Assembly: GCA_000434335.1 (NCBI GenBank)
Contig: FR878266.1
Location: forward strand, 79,048 to 138,790
DNA from: Clostridium sp. CAG:492
GTDB taxonomy: Bacteria; Bacillota; Clostridia; TANB77; CAG-508
Direction of reading: 5' to 3'
Length of the DNA stretch: 59,743 bases
Part shown: piece after piece, positions 25,489-33,404 of the stretch
Numbering within the stretch: the first letter of the stretch is position 1
Layout of the letters: each line of letters begins with the position of its first letter
Notes under the pieces: generated by a model
Seen by the model: only the letters and a program-made list of their open reading frames with translations
Told to the model about the DNA's origin: nothing
Database searches by the model: none
Made by a program: the position numbers and the translations under genes

Positions 25489-27141
25489 CTATTTATTTTC
25501 TACTATTTCTACAATTTGTTTTTCTAATGCTTTTATTCTTTCATTTAACTTACTTATTTCGTCGTCATTTACAGTATTTGCAAGTATATCTTCTTTAACA
25601 ATACTTTCCATATCCATAAGCTCTTCTTTTAGTGTTTCCATTCTATCTATTACTTCTAGTTTTTTGTATTCGTTTAAGTTTCTCTTTCTTATATTTCCTG
25701 TAGCTTGTACTGTATTTGTTAAATCAAAAGATTCACAATAATCTGGAATTGATACTGGTAAATCAAAATTTTCATTTATTTTGTCTCTAAGAGCCTTTTG
25801 ACTTTCTTCCTCACCATGAACTAAAAATATATGATTTGGTTTTTTAACAAAAGAATCCACAAAATGTAATAACCCAGCTTGGTCAGCATGACCTGAATAT
25901 CCTTCAATATATTCGACTCTTGCATTTACGGCTATTTCTTCTCCAAATATTTTTACTGTTTTAGCACCATCAACAATTTTTCTACCTAAAGTTCCAGGTG
26001 CTTGATATCCAACGAATAAAATTGTATTTTTAGGATTCCAAATGTTATGTTTTAAATGATGTTTTATACGGCCAACTTCACACATACCACTTGCTGAAAT
26101 TATTATTGCAGATTCATCACTTTCATTTAGTGCTTTTGATTCTTCAACTGTTTGTGTAAATTTTAAACCTGGAAATTCTAGAGGATTATCGCCTCTTTTT
26201 ATTAATTCTTGTGTTTCCTCATCAAATAAATCCATATTTTCTTTAAAAACCTCTGTTGCTGAGATTGCAAGTGGACTATCAACATATACAGGTGTGTTCA
26301 TTAATAATCTATATTTACGTTCAAATTCTGGACTGTCATCTTCTGAATCTTTTATTTTATTTAGTTCATATAAAATTTCTTGAGTTCTTCCTACTGCGAA
26401 TGAAGGTATAACTACTGTTCCTCCATTTTTTATTGTATCTGTAACTATATTAATAAATGTTTTAGCTTTATTTTCATTTTTTATATGTAATCTATTGCCA
26501 TATGTTGATTCCATAACAAGAAAATCTGCATCTTGAATCATCGTTGGCTCAGCTAATAATGGTATATCATTATTTCCTAAATCACCAGAAAATACTATTT
26601 TTTTATTTTCTCCATTCTCTCTAATCCATATTTCAATTGTACTAGAACCAAGCATGTGTCCGGCATCATTAAATCTTACATGAATATCGTCATCTAGCTC
26701 TATTATTTGATTATATGGCTCTCCTTTAAATAGTTCCAAAGATTTTGCAGCTGTTTCGGCATCATATATTGGTACTAATTCTTCTTCACCTCTACGAATT
26801 CTTTTTCTATTTTTCCATTCAGTTTCAGTTTCTTGAATATGACCACTATCTGGTAACATTATTGCACATAAATCACAAGTTGCATTTGTCGCATATATTG
26901 GGTTTCTATATCCTTCTTTATATAATTTTGGAATTCTTCCTGAGTGGTCAATATGTGCATGTGTTAATAACATAAAGTCTATTTCGTTAATATCATATGG
27001 AAAAGGCTCTTCATTTTTTATTTCATCTTTTGCTCCACCTTGGTATAATCCACAATCTACTAAAAATTTTTTTCCAGCACCTTCTACTAAAAAATTTGAA
27101 CCTGTAACAGTTTTAGTTGCTCCACAAAAAGTAACTTTCAT
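25489..27141 (-). CDS. Metallo-beta-lactamase/beta-CASP family ribonuclease-like protein
   Basis: The 550-residue protein has the MBL metal motif T-H-A-H-I-D-H-S-G (about 60), further ligands in D-A-G-H-M-L-G-S and F-S-G-D-L-G, a beta-CASP insert with S-A-S-G-M-C-E-V-G-R and a C-terminal RMMBL segment G-Y-S-G-H-A-D-Q and L-V-H-G-E-E. This is the CPSF-100/YSH1-like bacterial group that includes RNA-processing nucleases. The last 60 residues are a predicted coiled coil. It probably cuts RNA in the cytosol. It lies 12 bp after the unrecognised 507-residue gene. Confidence 0.85.
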   Translation of the reverse strand: MKVTFCGATKTVTGSNFLVEGAGKKFLVDCGLYQGGAKDEIKNEEPFPYDINEIDFMLLTHAHIDHSGRIPKLYKEGYRNPIYATNATCDLCAIMLPDSGHIQETETEWKNRKRIRRGEEELVPIYDAETAAKSLELFKGEPYNQIIELDDDIHVRFNDAGHMLGSSTIEIWIRENGENKKIVFSGDLGNNDIPLLAEPTMIQDADFLVMESTYGNRLHIKNENKAKTFINIVTDTIKNGGTVVIPSFAVGRTQEILYELNKIKDSEDDSPEFERKYRLLMNTPVYVDSPLAISATEVFKENMDLFDEETQELIKRGDNPLEFPGLKFTQTVEESKALNESDESAIIISASGMCEVGRIKHHLKHNIWNPKNTILFVGYQAPGTLGRKIVDGAKTVKIFGEEIAVNARVEYIEGYSGHADQAGLLHFVDSFVKKPNHIFLVHGEEESQKALRDKINENFDLPVSIPDYCESFDLTNTVQATGNIRKRNLNEYKKLEVIDRMETLKEELMDMESIVKEDILANTVNDDEISKLNERIKALEKQIVEIVENK

Positions 27142-27153
27142 TTGTACCTCCTA

Positions 27154-28677
27154 TTAAATAATAATTCTCATTTTTTTATTTGTCTTTTTTGTTAATTCAT
27201 TAAAATCATCTTCACTGAAATTTATTTTTTCTTCTTTTTCAAGAACATTTTCATCATAATAACTTATATTTAATTTTTTATTATCATAAATCATACTTAG
27301 TTGAATTTTATTTATATTAGTCATTTTTGTAATAAAAATATATTTTATAATATTATAATTTATATTATAATCTTTGGCAAATGTATCAACAACTTTATTT
27401 TCACATAATTTGTTAGTAAGTTTTTTCTGTATATTTCTTAGGTCTACTTCTAATTCTTTTAAATCCTTTATTTTTTTATCTTTTTCTATTGGTAATAAAT
27501 TATAATATCTTACCTCATATATTAAATTTACTAATTCTCTTTTTAAATCGAATACTTCTATTTTTTTATATAAACAAGTTATTACTTTCCTTTGCAATGT
27601 TATTAATGCTTTATAAATAGAATTTTCATTTTTTAACAAAATCATAATATCATTTAAACTTCTTACTTCCTTTTCAATTTCTTTTTTTCTTCTTACATAT
27701 TCAAACGGGTTAATTAAATTAGAATCACGATTTATTTTTTCCTTTTTTAATCTCATTATTTTTTTTAATGAATCTTTATATTTTTCTACTGTATCATATT
27801 TTTGCCTAATTCTTTCTTTACTAAAATTCTTTAATATTAATGCTTCACTTTGCAAAATATTTTCTATTTTACCAACAATTTTCATATTTTTATTATTTTC
27901 TACTGTAATTTTGGCAATATACTCAGACTTATTTGCCATTTGTATAAGTTCATTTTTCTTTTCTTCTAAATATTTTAAAACTTCATTTTTATTTTTGTCA
28001 TTATTATTAACATATACCAATATACAACATTTTTCGAAAACATCTAAAAAAGCACTGGTATTTTTTTCTCCATATATTTCACTCATTTTATTTTGCAAAT
28101 CAGCTCTTATTTCTTTACAACTTGTATTGCTTTCTGGAATTTTATTTCCTAATAATAAAAGTAAATTTTGATATATTAAATTATAATATTTACCTAATTT
28201 AGTGTCTATAACATTGTTCCAAGACCACCCATTAAAGTCTCTTATAATTTCTACATTGTTTATAGCTTCACCTTTATTTATTACATTTATAATAGCCTTA
28301 TCAAATATGTTTTTTATTTTTTTTGGATTTGCTGTATTTATATAATATAATGACTGTAATAAATTAACTTCATTTGGAAAAACTTCAATAACCTTATTTT
28401 TTCTATCAATTTTGAGCTTGTTTTTACTTACTTTTGGATTTAAAATTTCAATTTTATTACATTTTTCCCTTAGTATATTAATTATATTTTCAATTATTTC
28501 ACTTTTTGGTTTAGCATTTAACTTTACTTTGGCATAATCTTTATATGATTCCTCAATTCTATATAACGCACTTAATATAAGACTTTTAGCTTCATCGTCA
28601 AAATCTTTTTCATCAAGTACTTCTTCTAATTGAATATCATAATTATTTTTTGAGAATAAGGTTTCTTTATTTTTCAA
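27154..28677 (-). CDS. Unrecognised 507-residue helical protein
   Basis: I do not recognise this protein. It is Lys/Asn/Ile rich, has no signal peptide or membrane helix, and is mostly helical with a coiled-coil-prone stretch around residues 290-400 (K-E-K-I-N-R, E-Y-V-R-R-K-K-E-I-E-K-E-V). A more conserved-looking core reads R-D-F-N-G-W-S-W-N-N near residue 145. It is tightly packed between ftsK (15 bp) and the beta-CASP gene (12 bp), so the three are likely one transcript, hinting at a role with chromosome handling or RNA processing. That is context only. Confidence 0.7.
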   Translation of the reverse strand: MKNKETLFSKNNYDIQLEEVLDEKDFDDEAKSLILSALYRIEESYKDYAKVKLNAKPKSEIIENIINILREKCNKIEILNPKVSKNKLKIDRKNKVIEVFPNEVNLLQSLYYINTANPKKIKNIFDKAIINVINKGEAINNVEIIRDFNGWSWNNVIDTKLGKYYNLIYQNLLLLLGNKIPESNTSCKEIRADLQNKMSEIYGEKNTSAFLDVFEKCCILVYVNNNDKNKNEVLKYLEEKKNELIQMANKSEYIAKITVENNKNMKIVGKIENILQSEALILKNFSKERIRQKYDTVEKYKDSLKKIMRLKKEKINRDSNLINPFEYVRRKKEIEKEVRSLNDIMILLKNENSIYKALITLQRKVITCLYKKIEVFDLKRELVNLIYEVRYYNLLPIEKDKKIKDLKELEVDLRNIQKKLTNKLCENKVVDTFAKDYNINYNIIKYIFITKMTNINKIQLSMIYDNKKLNISYYDENVLEKEEKINFSEDDFNELTKKTNKKMRIII

Positions 28678-28692
28678 ATCGCTTCTCCCCTT

Positions 28693-31038
28693 TTAATTAT
28701 TTTCGCTTGTTTGCATTTTAAGCTCTTCCCATTTTTCTTTACTCATTAATACCTCTCTTGGTTTACTTCCTTGATACCCAGAAATTATACCTCTTTCTTC
28801 CATTTGATCTATTATTCTTCCAGCTCTTGCATATCCTACTTTAAATTTTCTTTGAATAAATGATGTTGATGCTTGTCCAGTTTCTATAACAGTTTCTATT
28901 GCATCTTGTAAGAATGGATCAGAATCATCCTCACAAGCCTCACTTTCTAGTAGCTCTTTATCTGATTTATTGCTTTTTTCTATACTTTCTATTATATCCT
29001 CACTATAATTTACTTCACCAGCATTTGCTTTTATAAAATCAACTATTTTTTCAACTTCCTCATCAGACACGAACGCTCCTTGTATTCTTATAGGCTTTGA
29101 TGCGCCAACTGGATAAAATAGCATATCACCTTTTCCAAGTAATTTTTCTGCTCCTGTTGAGTCTAATATTGTTCTTGAATCTACTTGTGATGAAACAGCA
29201 AATGCAATTCTTGATGGTACATTTGCTTTAATTAAACCCGTGATAACATCTACAGATGGTCTTTGAGTTGCAATTACTAAATGCATTCCAGCGGCTCTAG
29301 CTTTTTGTGCTAATCTACAAATTGCCTCTTCAACTTCTTTTGCAGCAACCATCATTAAATCTGCAAGCTCGTCTATTATAATAACAATTTGTGGTAGTTT
29401 TGCATTTTCATTTTCTTTTTCGATTGCTTTATTGTAACCTTTTAGATCCCTAACACCTTTTTGTGCAAATTTGTTGTATCTATCATCCATTTCTTGAACA
29501 GCCCACGCCAATGCGCCAGCTGCCTTTTTAGGATCTGTTACAACTGGAATAAGTAAATGAGGTATTCCATTATAAACTGATAATTCAACAACTTTAGGGT
29601 CAACCATTACAAGTTTTACTTCACTTGGTTTTGCATTATAAATTATACTTGTTATAATTGAGTTTATACAAACACTTTTACCAGAACCTGTTGAACCAGC
29701 AATTAATACGTGTGGCATTTTTCCAATATCCGCAATTATTGTTTTACCAGCAACATCTTTTCCAAGTGCTACACTTAGTTTTGATTTATTATTTTCAAAT
29801 TCGCTACTTTCTATAACTTCTCTTAAATGTACTGCTTCTTTTTCTTTATTTGGTACTTCAATTCCAACTGCCTGTTTACCTGGTATTGGAGCTTCAATTC
29901 TTATTGTTTCTGCAGCCAAGTTTAAAGCTATATCATCTGCTAAATTTGCGATTTTACTAACTCTTGTTCCCTCTGCTGGCTTTAATTCATATCTTGTTAT
30001 TGTTGGCCCTACAGAAACATTTTCAACTTTTGCAGATACACCAAAACTATATAATGTTTTTTGCAATTTTGCAGCTGTATCAGCCAACATTTTTGCACTT
30101 CCTCTTGAAGTTTTTTTACCTTTACTTAATAATTCTACTGGAGGATATTCATAATGTTCATCTTCAACAACTAAAGCGTGCTCTAATTGTAATACTTCTT
30201 TTTTCTTATCTTCTTTTTTCTCTTCTTCTTGCTTAAACAAATTACTTTCTATGTAATCATTATTTTTATTACTACTATTTTTTGCTTTTTGCTCTTGCTC
30301 CAACATATTTATAGTTAATTGTTCATCAACCTTTAAGGCTTCTCTTCTGCGCTCTTCTTTTTCTCTTTGCTTTCTCTCTCTAGCGGTTTCTGGCTTTGAA
30401 TAAACAATATCGCCCAAATCTTCTTGAATAACAGATTGTTTTCTACTTTTAACATTTTGTTGATTATCGCTTCTATTTAATTTTCTTTCATCTTCCATTT
30501 TATTTACAAAATTAGATATATGTTCACTTGGTTTTAATCTTAATACGATTACAGCAACAATAATTGCTATTCCAATAATAATTATTAATGCTGCTACTGG
30601 TTCAAATAACTTTACTAATGGATATGATATTAATAAACCTATAACACCTCCACCTTTATTCATTTTACCTAGATAAAAAGCTCTGTCTATACATTCTTGA
30701 AACTGAATATTATACTCTAATACATTATTTAATATTTGATATAATGTCATTGTTGCAGAACAGCATAATAATATAATTGAAGTCGGAATTATTTTAGCTA
30801 ATAATTCATTTTTATATTTACTAAACATATATATTGCAGCTACGAAAGGAATAATTGGAACAATATACTTAAAAATTCCCATTATTCCTCCTAATATTTC
30901 ATTTAAAAAGTTTCCCATATATCCAGAATTTCCATATATTAAAATTGCCAATACTATTCCGACTAATATTAATAGAATTACTTTTATGTCTGAATTTAAT
31001 TTAATTTGTTTCTTTTTGCTTTTTTTCTTTTTTGGCAT
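28693..31038 (-). CDS. ftsK: DNA translocase FtsK/SpoIIIE
   Basis: The protein (781 residues) has four N-terminal membrane helices (about 20-165), a charged linker (about 170-290), the motor with Walker A A-G-S-T-G-S-G-K-S-V (about 440) and Walker B I-V-I-I-I-D-E-L-A-D, and a C-terminal gamma winged helix (A-S-T-S-F-I-Q-R-K-F-K-V-G-Y-A-R-A-G-R). It pumps chromosomal DNA through the division or sporulation septum. GGAGG precedes ATG 31038; six upstream residues from 31056 are not part of it. It follows a hairpin terminator. Confidence 0.97.
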   Translation of the reverse strand: MPKKKKSKKKQIKLNSDIKVILLILVGIVLAILIYGNSGYMGNFLNEILGGIMGIFKYIVPIIPFVAAIYMFSKYKNELLAKIIPTSIILLCCSATMTLYQILNNVLEYNIQFQECIDRAFYLGKMNKGGGVIGLLISYPLVKLFEPVAALIIIIGIAIIVAVIVLRLKPSEHISNFVNKMEDERKLNRSDNQQNVKSRKQSVIQEDLGDIVYSKPETARERKQREKEERRREALKVDEQLTINMLEQEQKAKNSSNKNNDYIESNLFKQEEEKKEDKKKEVLQLEHALVVEDEHYEYPPVELLSKGKKTSRGSAKMLADTAAKLQKTLYSFGVSAKVENVSVGPTITRYELKPAEGTRVSKIANLADDIALNLAAETIRIEAPIPGKQAVGIEVPNKEKEAVHLREVIESSEFENNKSKLSVALGKDVAGKTIIADIGKMPHVLIAGSTGSGKSVCINSIITSIIYNAKPSEVKLVMVDPKVVELSVYNGIPHLLIPVVTDPKKAAGALAWAVQEMDDRYNKFAQKGVRDLKGYNKAIEKENENAKLPQIVIIIDELADLMMVAAKEVEEAICRLAQKARAAGMHLVIATQRPSVDVITGLIKANVPSRIAFAVSSQVDSRTILDSTGAEKLLGKGDMLFYPVGASKPIRIQGAFVSDEEVEKIVDFIKANAGEVNYSEDIIESIEKSNKSDKELLESEACEDDSDPFLQDAIETVIETGQASTSFIQRKFKVGYARAGRIIDQMEERGIISGYQGSKPREVLMSKEKWEELKMQTSENN

Positions 31039-31060
31039 ATTATATCCTCCAATCAAAAAA

Positions 31061-31102
31061 AGTAACCGGATACATAATATTTTATAAAAAACTCCGATTA
31101 CT
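31061..31102 (-). terminator. Terminator upstream of ftsK
   Basis: A 10-bp stem (AGTAATCGGA / TCCGGTTACT on the minus strand, one wobble) is followed by TTTTTTT, after the coiled-coil gene and before ftsK. Confidence 0.8.
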
Positions 31103-31115
31103 GATTTACTATTAT

Positions 31116-31553
31116 TTATTTAAGTTCATTACGATTATTTTGAATTATCTTTAAAGCTTCTTGTAGAGATACTTCTATTCCGTTTAATAAATTATCTGCA
31201 TAATCTTTTGTACCTTTTGAAATTTCTCTTGACATTTCATTTGCAGTTTCAATAATCTCTGCTTTTTTCTCATATGCTTTTTTTGTTATTTCATGTTCAT
31301 CAATCATTGATATAATTCTATTTTCTGCTTCTTTAACTATATCATCGGCTTCTTTTTGTGCTTCTACTAAAATACGTTGTCTTTCTTCTTTAATCCATTT
31401 AGCCTGCTTTAATTCTTCTGGTAATTTTAATCTTAATTCACTAATTATTTCTAAAATTTCTTCTTTATCAACTAACACTTTGTTTGAAAATGGTACTCCC
31501 TTGCTTTTTTCTAGTATATCCTCTATGTTTTCTAATAAAGTAAATATTTCCAT
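31116..31553 (-). CDS. Coiled-coil protein, ATP synthase b/DivIVA-like helix
   Basis: The 145-residue protein is almost entirely helical with heptad character (A-K-W-I-K-E-E-R-Q-R-I-L-V-E-A-Q-K-E-A-D, then Q and E rich repeats). Similar short proteins in Clostridia are annotated as ATPase or V-type subunit H-like only because of the coiled coil; no ATPase motif is present. It starts 4 bp after the rsmD stop, so it is in the rsmD transcript. It could be a division-related scaffold, given the neighbourhood, but this is not shown. Confidence 0.7.
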   Translation of the reverse strand: MEIFTLLENIEDILEKSKGVPFSNKVLVDKEEILEIISELRLKLPEELKQAKWIKEERQRILVEAQKEADDIVKEAENRIISMIDEHEITKKAYEKKAEIIETANEMSREISKGTKDYADNLLNGIEVSLQEALKIIQNNRNELK

Positions 31554-31556
31554 TGT

Positions 31557-32118
31557 TTAACCCCTTTCGGCCAAAAATATAAGATTAGCTCTCCCATATT
31601 TTCTGCTATCATAAATTTCAACATTCATTGTTTTTAAATTTCTTAATTCTCTTTCTTTTTCATCTGTTTCTATTATTATTATTCCATTTTCATTTAATAG
31701 CTTATATTCTAATATTATTTTTACTGCTTCTTTTGAAATATCTAAATCATATGGTGGATCCAAAAATATAATATCAAATTTTATTTTATTATTTTTTAAT
31801 TCATTCAAACATTTAGCATAATCTTTATTAATAATAATAGCATCTTCTTGTAATCTTGTTCTTTTAAGATTATCAATTATAAATTTAACAGCATTACGTG
31901 ACTTATCACACATATATGCCTTTTTGCATCCCCTACTTAAAAACTCTATTCCGATAGCTCCACTACCAGCAAATAAATCTAAAACTATAGAATCTTCTAT
32001 TTTATTGTTTATAATATTAAATAAAGATTCTTTAACTCTATCTAATGTTGGTCTTGTAGCAATATCATCTATTGAATTTAATTTTGTTCCTCTTGCTTTA
32101 CCGACTAATAACTCTCAT
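31557..32118 (-). CDS. rsmD: 16S rRNA (guanine-966-N2)-methyltransferase RsmD, needing a +1 frameshift at CGG
   Basis: ATG 32118 (AGGAG upstream) opens M-R-V-I-S, then meets CGG and at once TAA. Skipping the C at 32103 gives G-K-A-R-G-T-K-L, T-R-P-T-L-D-R-V-K-E, V-L-D-L-F-A-G-S-G-A-I-G-I-E and F-L-D-P-P-Y-D, the full RsmD motif order, to the stop at 31557 (about 186 residues, normal length). No start codon exists in the shifted frame before residue 67, so the gene as written needs a +1 frameshift or is newly broken or mis-sequenced. RsmD methylates G966 of 16S rRNA in the small subunit. Its own promoter has phased TATTACA repeats. Confidence 0.85.
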
Positions 32119-32158
32119 ATTTACTCCTGCCTAAGTACTATTATTAAATTCTTTATAT

Positions 32159-32249
32159 ATTTTATAATTATTTTTGCATATGTCAATATATATTATAAAA
32201 ATGTAATATAGATTTAATAAATTTGTAATATTTTGGTATTATTGTAATA
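32159..32249 (-). promoter_or_regulatory. rsmD promoter with three upstream TATTACA repeats
   Basis: TTGACA (32181-32186), a 16-bp spacer and TAAAAT (32159-32164) form the promoter. TATTACA occurs three times upstream (32202-32208, 32224-32230, 32243-32249). The first repeat is 15 bp from the -35, and the first two are 22 bp apart, as at the sepF promoter. Confidence 0.6.
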
Positions 32250-32270
32250 TTTAAAATTAATATAGAAATC

Positions 32271-32303
32271 AAAAACAGAGGTAATAATTTTTCCTCTGTT
32301 TTT
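32271..32303 (-). terminator. Terminator of divIVA
   Basis: A perfect 11-bp stem (AAAAACAGAGG and complement) lies after the divIVA stop and ends in a T run. Confidence 0.85.
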
Positions 32304-32321
32304 CATTAGTTACTTTATCTT

Positions 32322-32775
32322 TTAGTTTTCCTTTTTCATATCTTTAATAAGCTCTAATTGTGAAATTAATAAAGATTCCATTTTAGCTTTAAATACATCT
32401 AATTGTTTATCTAAATCTTCTTGCTCTTTTCTTTTAATTATAATTGATTGATTTAATGTTTCTACTGATTGTCTTGCTGTTCCTTCTGCATCTTTAATTA
32501 TTTGGCTAGCTTGTTGTTTTGCATTATTAATAATTTCGTCACCTGTTGATTGCGCTATAATTAAAGTGTTTTGTATAGCAGATTCTCTACCTTTGCATTC
32601 AGTTAATTCTTTTTTTACTTGCTCTAGCTCTTTATTTAATGATGAAACTTCTTTACACTTTTTTTCTAGCTCTTCAGTTACTTGATCTAAAAATTCATCA
32701 ACCTCTTCCATGCTATATCCATTCCATCCGTTTAGAGAATTTCTTATTTTCAATATCTAATGGTGTAATCATCAT
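32322..32775 (-). CDS. divIVA: Cell division protein DivIVA, needing a +1 frameshift at CGG
   Basis: ATG 32775 follows GGAGGG and encodes M-M-I-T-P-L-D-I-E-N-K-K-F-S-K, the classic DivIVA start, then CGG, and the zero frame stops six codons after the start of that CGG. Skipping one base (32730) gives G-W-N-G-Y-S-M-E-E-V-D-E-F-L-D, exactly the next part of the membrane-binding domain, followed by coiled coils to 32322 (about 150 residues). DivIVA binds curved membrane at the poles and septum. It lies 20 bp after sepF in the same transcript. Alternative starts in the shifted frame would destroy the conserved N-terminus. Confidence 0.85.
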
Positions 32776-32795
32776 TTATATCCCTCCTAAACTTT

Positions 32796-33269
32796 TTACT
32801 CGTTTGGTATGTTATTTTTTAACCATGAAACAGAAAGTTTATTTTTTATTTCTTCTCTTGCCATTTCTGTTGTAATATCATAATTGTATGGAGCTATTAA
32901 AAATATAGAATTTGATACTTTTTGCATATGTCCATCTAAAGCATGAACAGCTCCGCTTACAACATCTATTATACGTCTAGCAATATCTTTATTTACATAT
33001 TCTAAATTTACAATCACTGATTTTTTTTCTTTTAAAAGATCACAAATACCTTCAGATTGTTCAAAAGTTGTAGGTTGAGATATTACCATTTTTACTTGTT
33101 GTGCTTGTGGTAAACTTAATAGTTTTGAACGTTTTCCCCAAGATTTTTTTTCTTCAACTTCCTCTTCTGGTTGTTCATAATCGTATTCATCATATTCATT
33201 TTCATCTTTTTCTTCTGCATTATCCATACCAAATAAATCCCATACCTTGTTCATTATAGCTCCTGACAT
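32796..33269 (-). CDS. sepF: Cell division protein SepF
   Basis: The 157-residue protein has a short N-terminal amphipathic helix, an acidic linker rich in Glu/Tyr (about 20-45), and the SepF domain with V-K-M-V-I-S-Q-P-T-T-F, D-L-L-K-E-K-K-S-V-I-V-N-L-E, R-R-I-I-D-V-V-S-G-A and F-L-I-A-P-Y-N-Y-D-I. SepF tethers FtsZ to the membrane and shapes the Z-ring in Firmicutes. GGAGG precedes the ATG by 8 nt. It leads a two-gene unit with divIVA from a TTGACA promoter. Confidence 0.93.
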   Translation of the reverse strand: MSGAIMNKVWDLFGMDNAEEKDENEYDEYDYEQPEEEVEEKKSWGKRSKLLSLPQAQQVKMVISQPTTFEQSEGICDLLKEKKSVIVNLEYVNKDIARRIIDVVSGAVHALDGHMQKVSNSIFLIAPYNYDITTEMAREEIKNKLSVSWLKNNIPNE

Positions 33270-33320
33270 ATATATAACCTCCTAAATTTTAATACTCTTC
33301 ATTTGTATTAACTTGCATAT

Positions 33321-33403
33321 AGTATCTAACTTTTTTGGCGCATTGTCAATACTTTTAAATTTTTGTAATAGAAACTTAATATTTTTGTAATATTTTTGTA
33401 ATA
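33321..33403 (-). promoter_or_regulatory. sepF-divIVA promoter with three upstream TATTACA repeats
   Basis: TTGACA (33344-33349), a 17-bp spacer and GATACT (33321-33326). TATTACA occurs at 33364-33370, 33386-33392 and 33397-33403; starts are 22 and 11 bp apart, consistent with one face of the helix. The last copy touches the stop codon of the upstream gene. Confidence 0.6.
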
Positions 33404-33404
33404 T

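Noticed and set aside
31557..31913. A separate 118-residue methyltransferase fragment
   Set aside because: The upstream 200 bases encode the missing RsmD motifs in the same frame, so this is one gene with a frame change near its start.
32322..32753. Internal TTG as the real start of DivIVA
   Set aside because: It would replace the conserved M-x-x-T-P-L-D-I-E-N-K-x-F start by unrelated residues, while the conserved start exists in the other frame with a good ribosome site.
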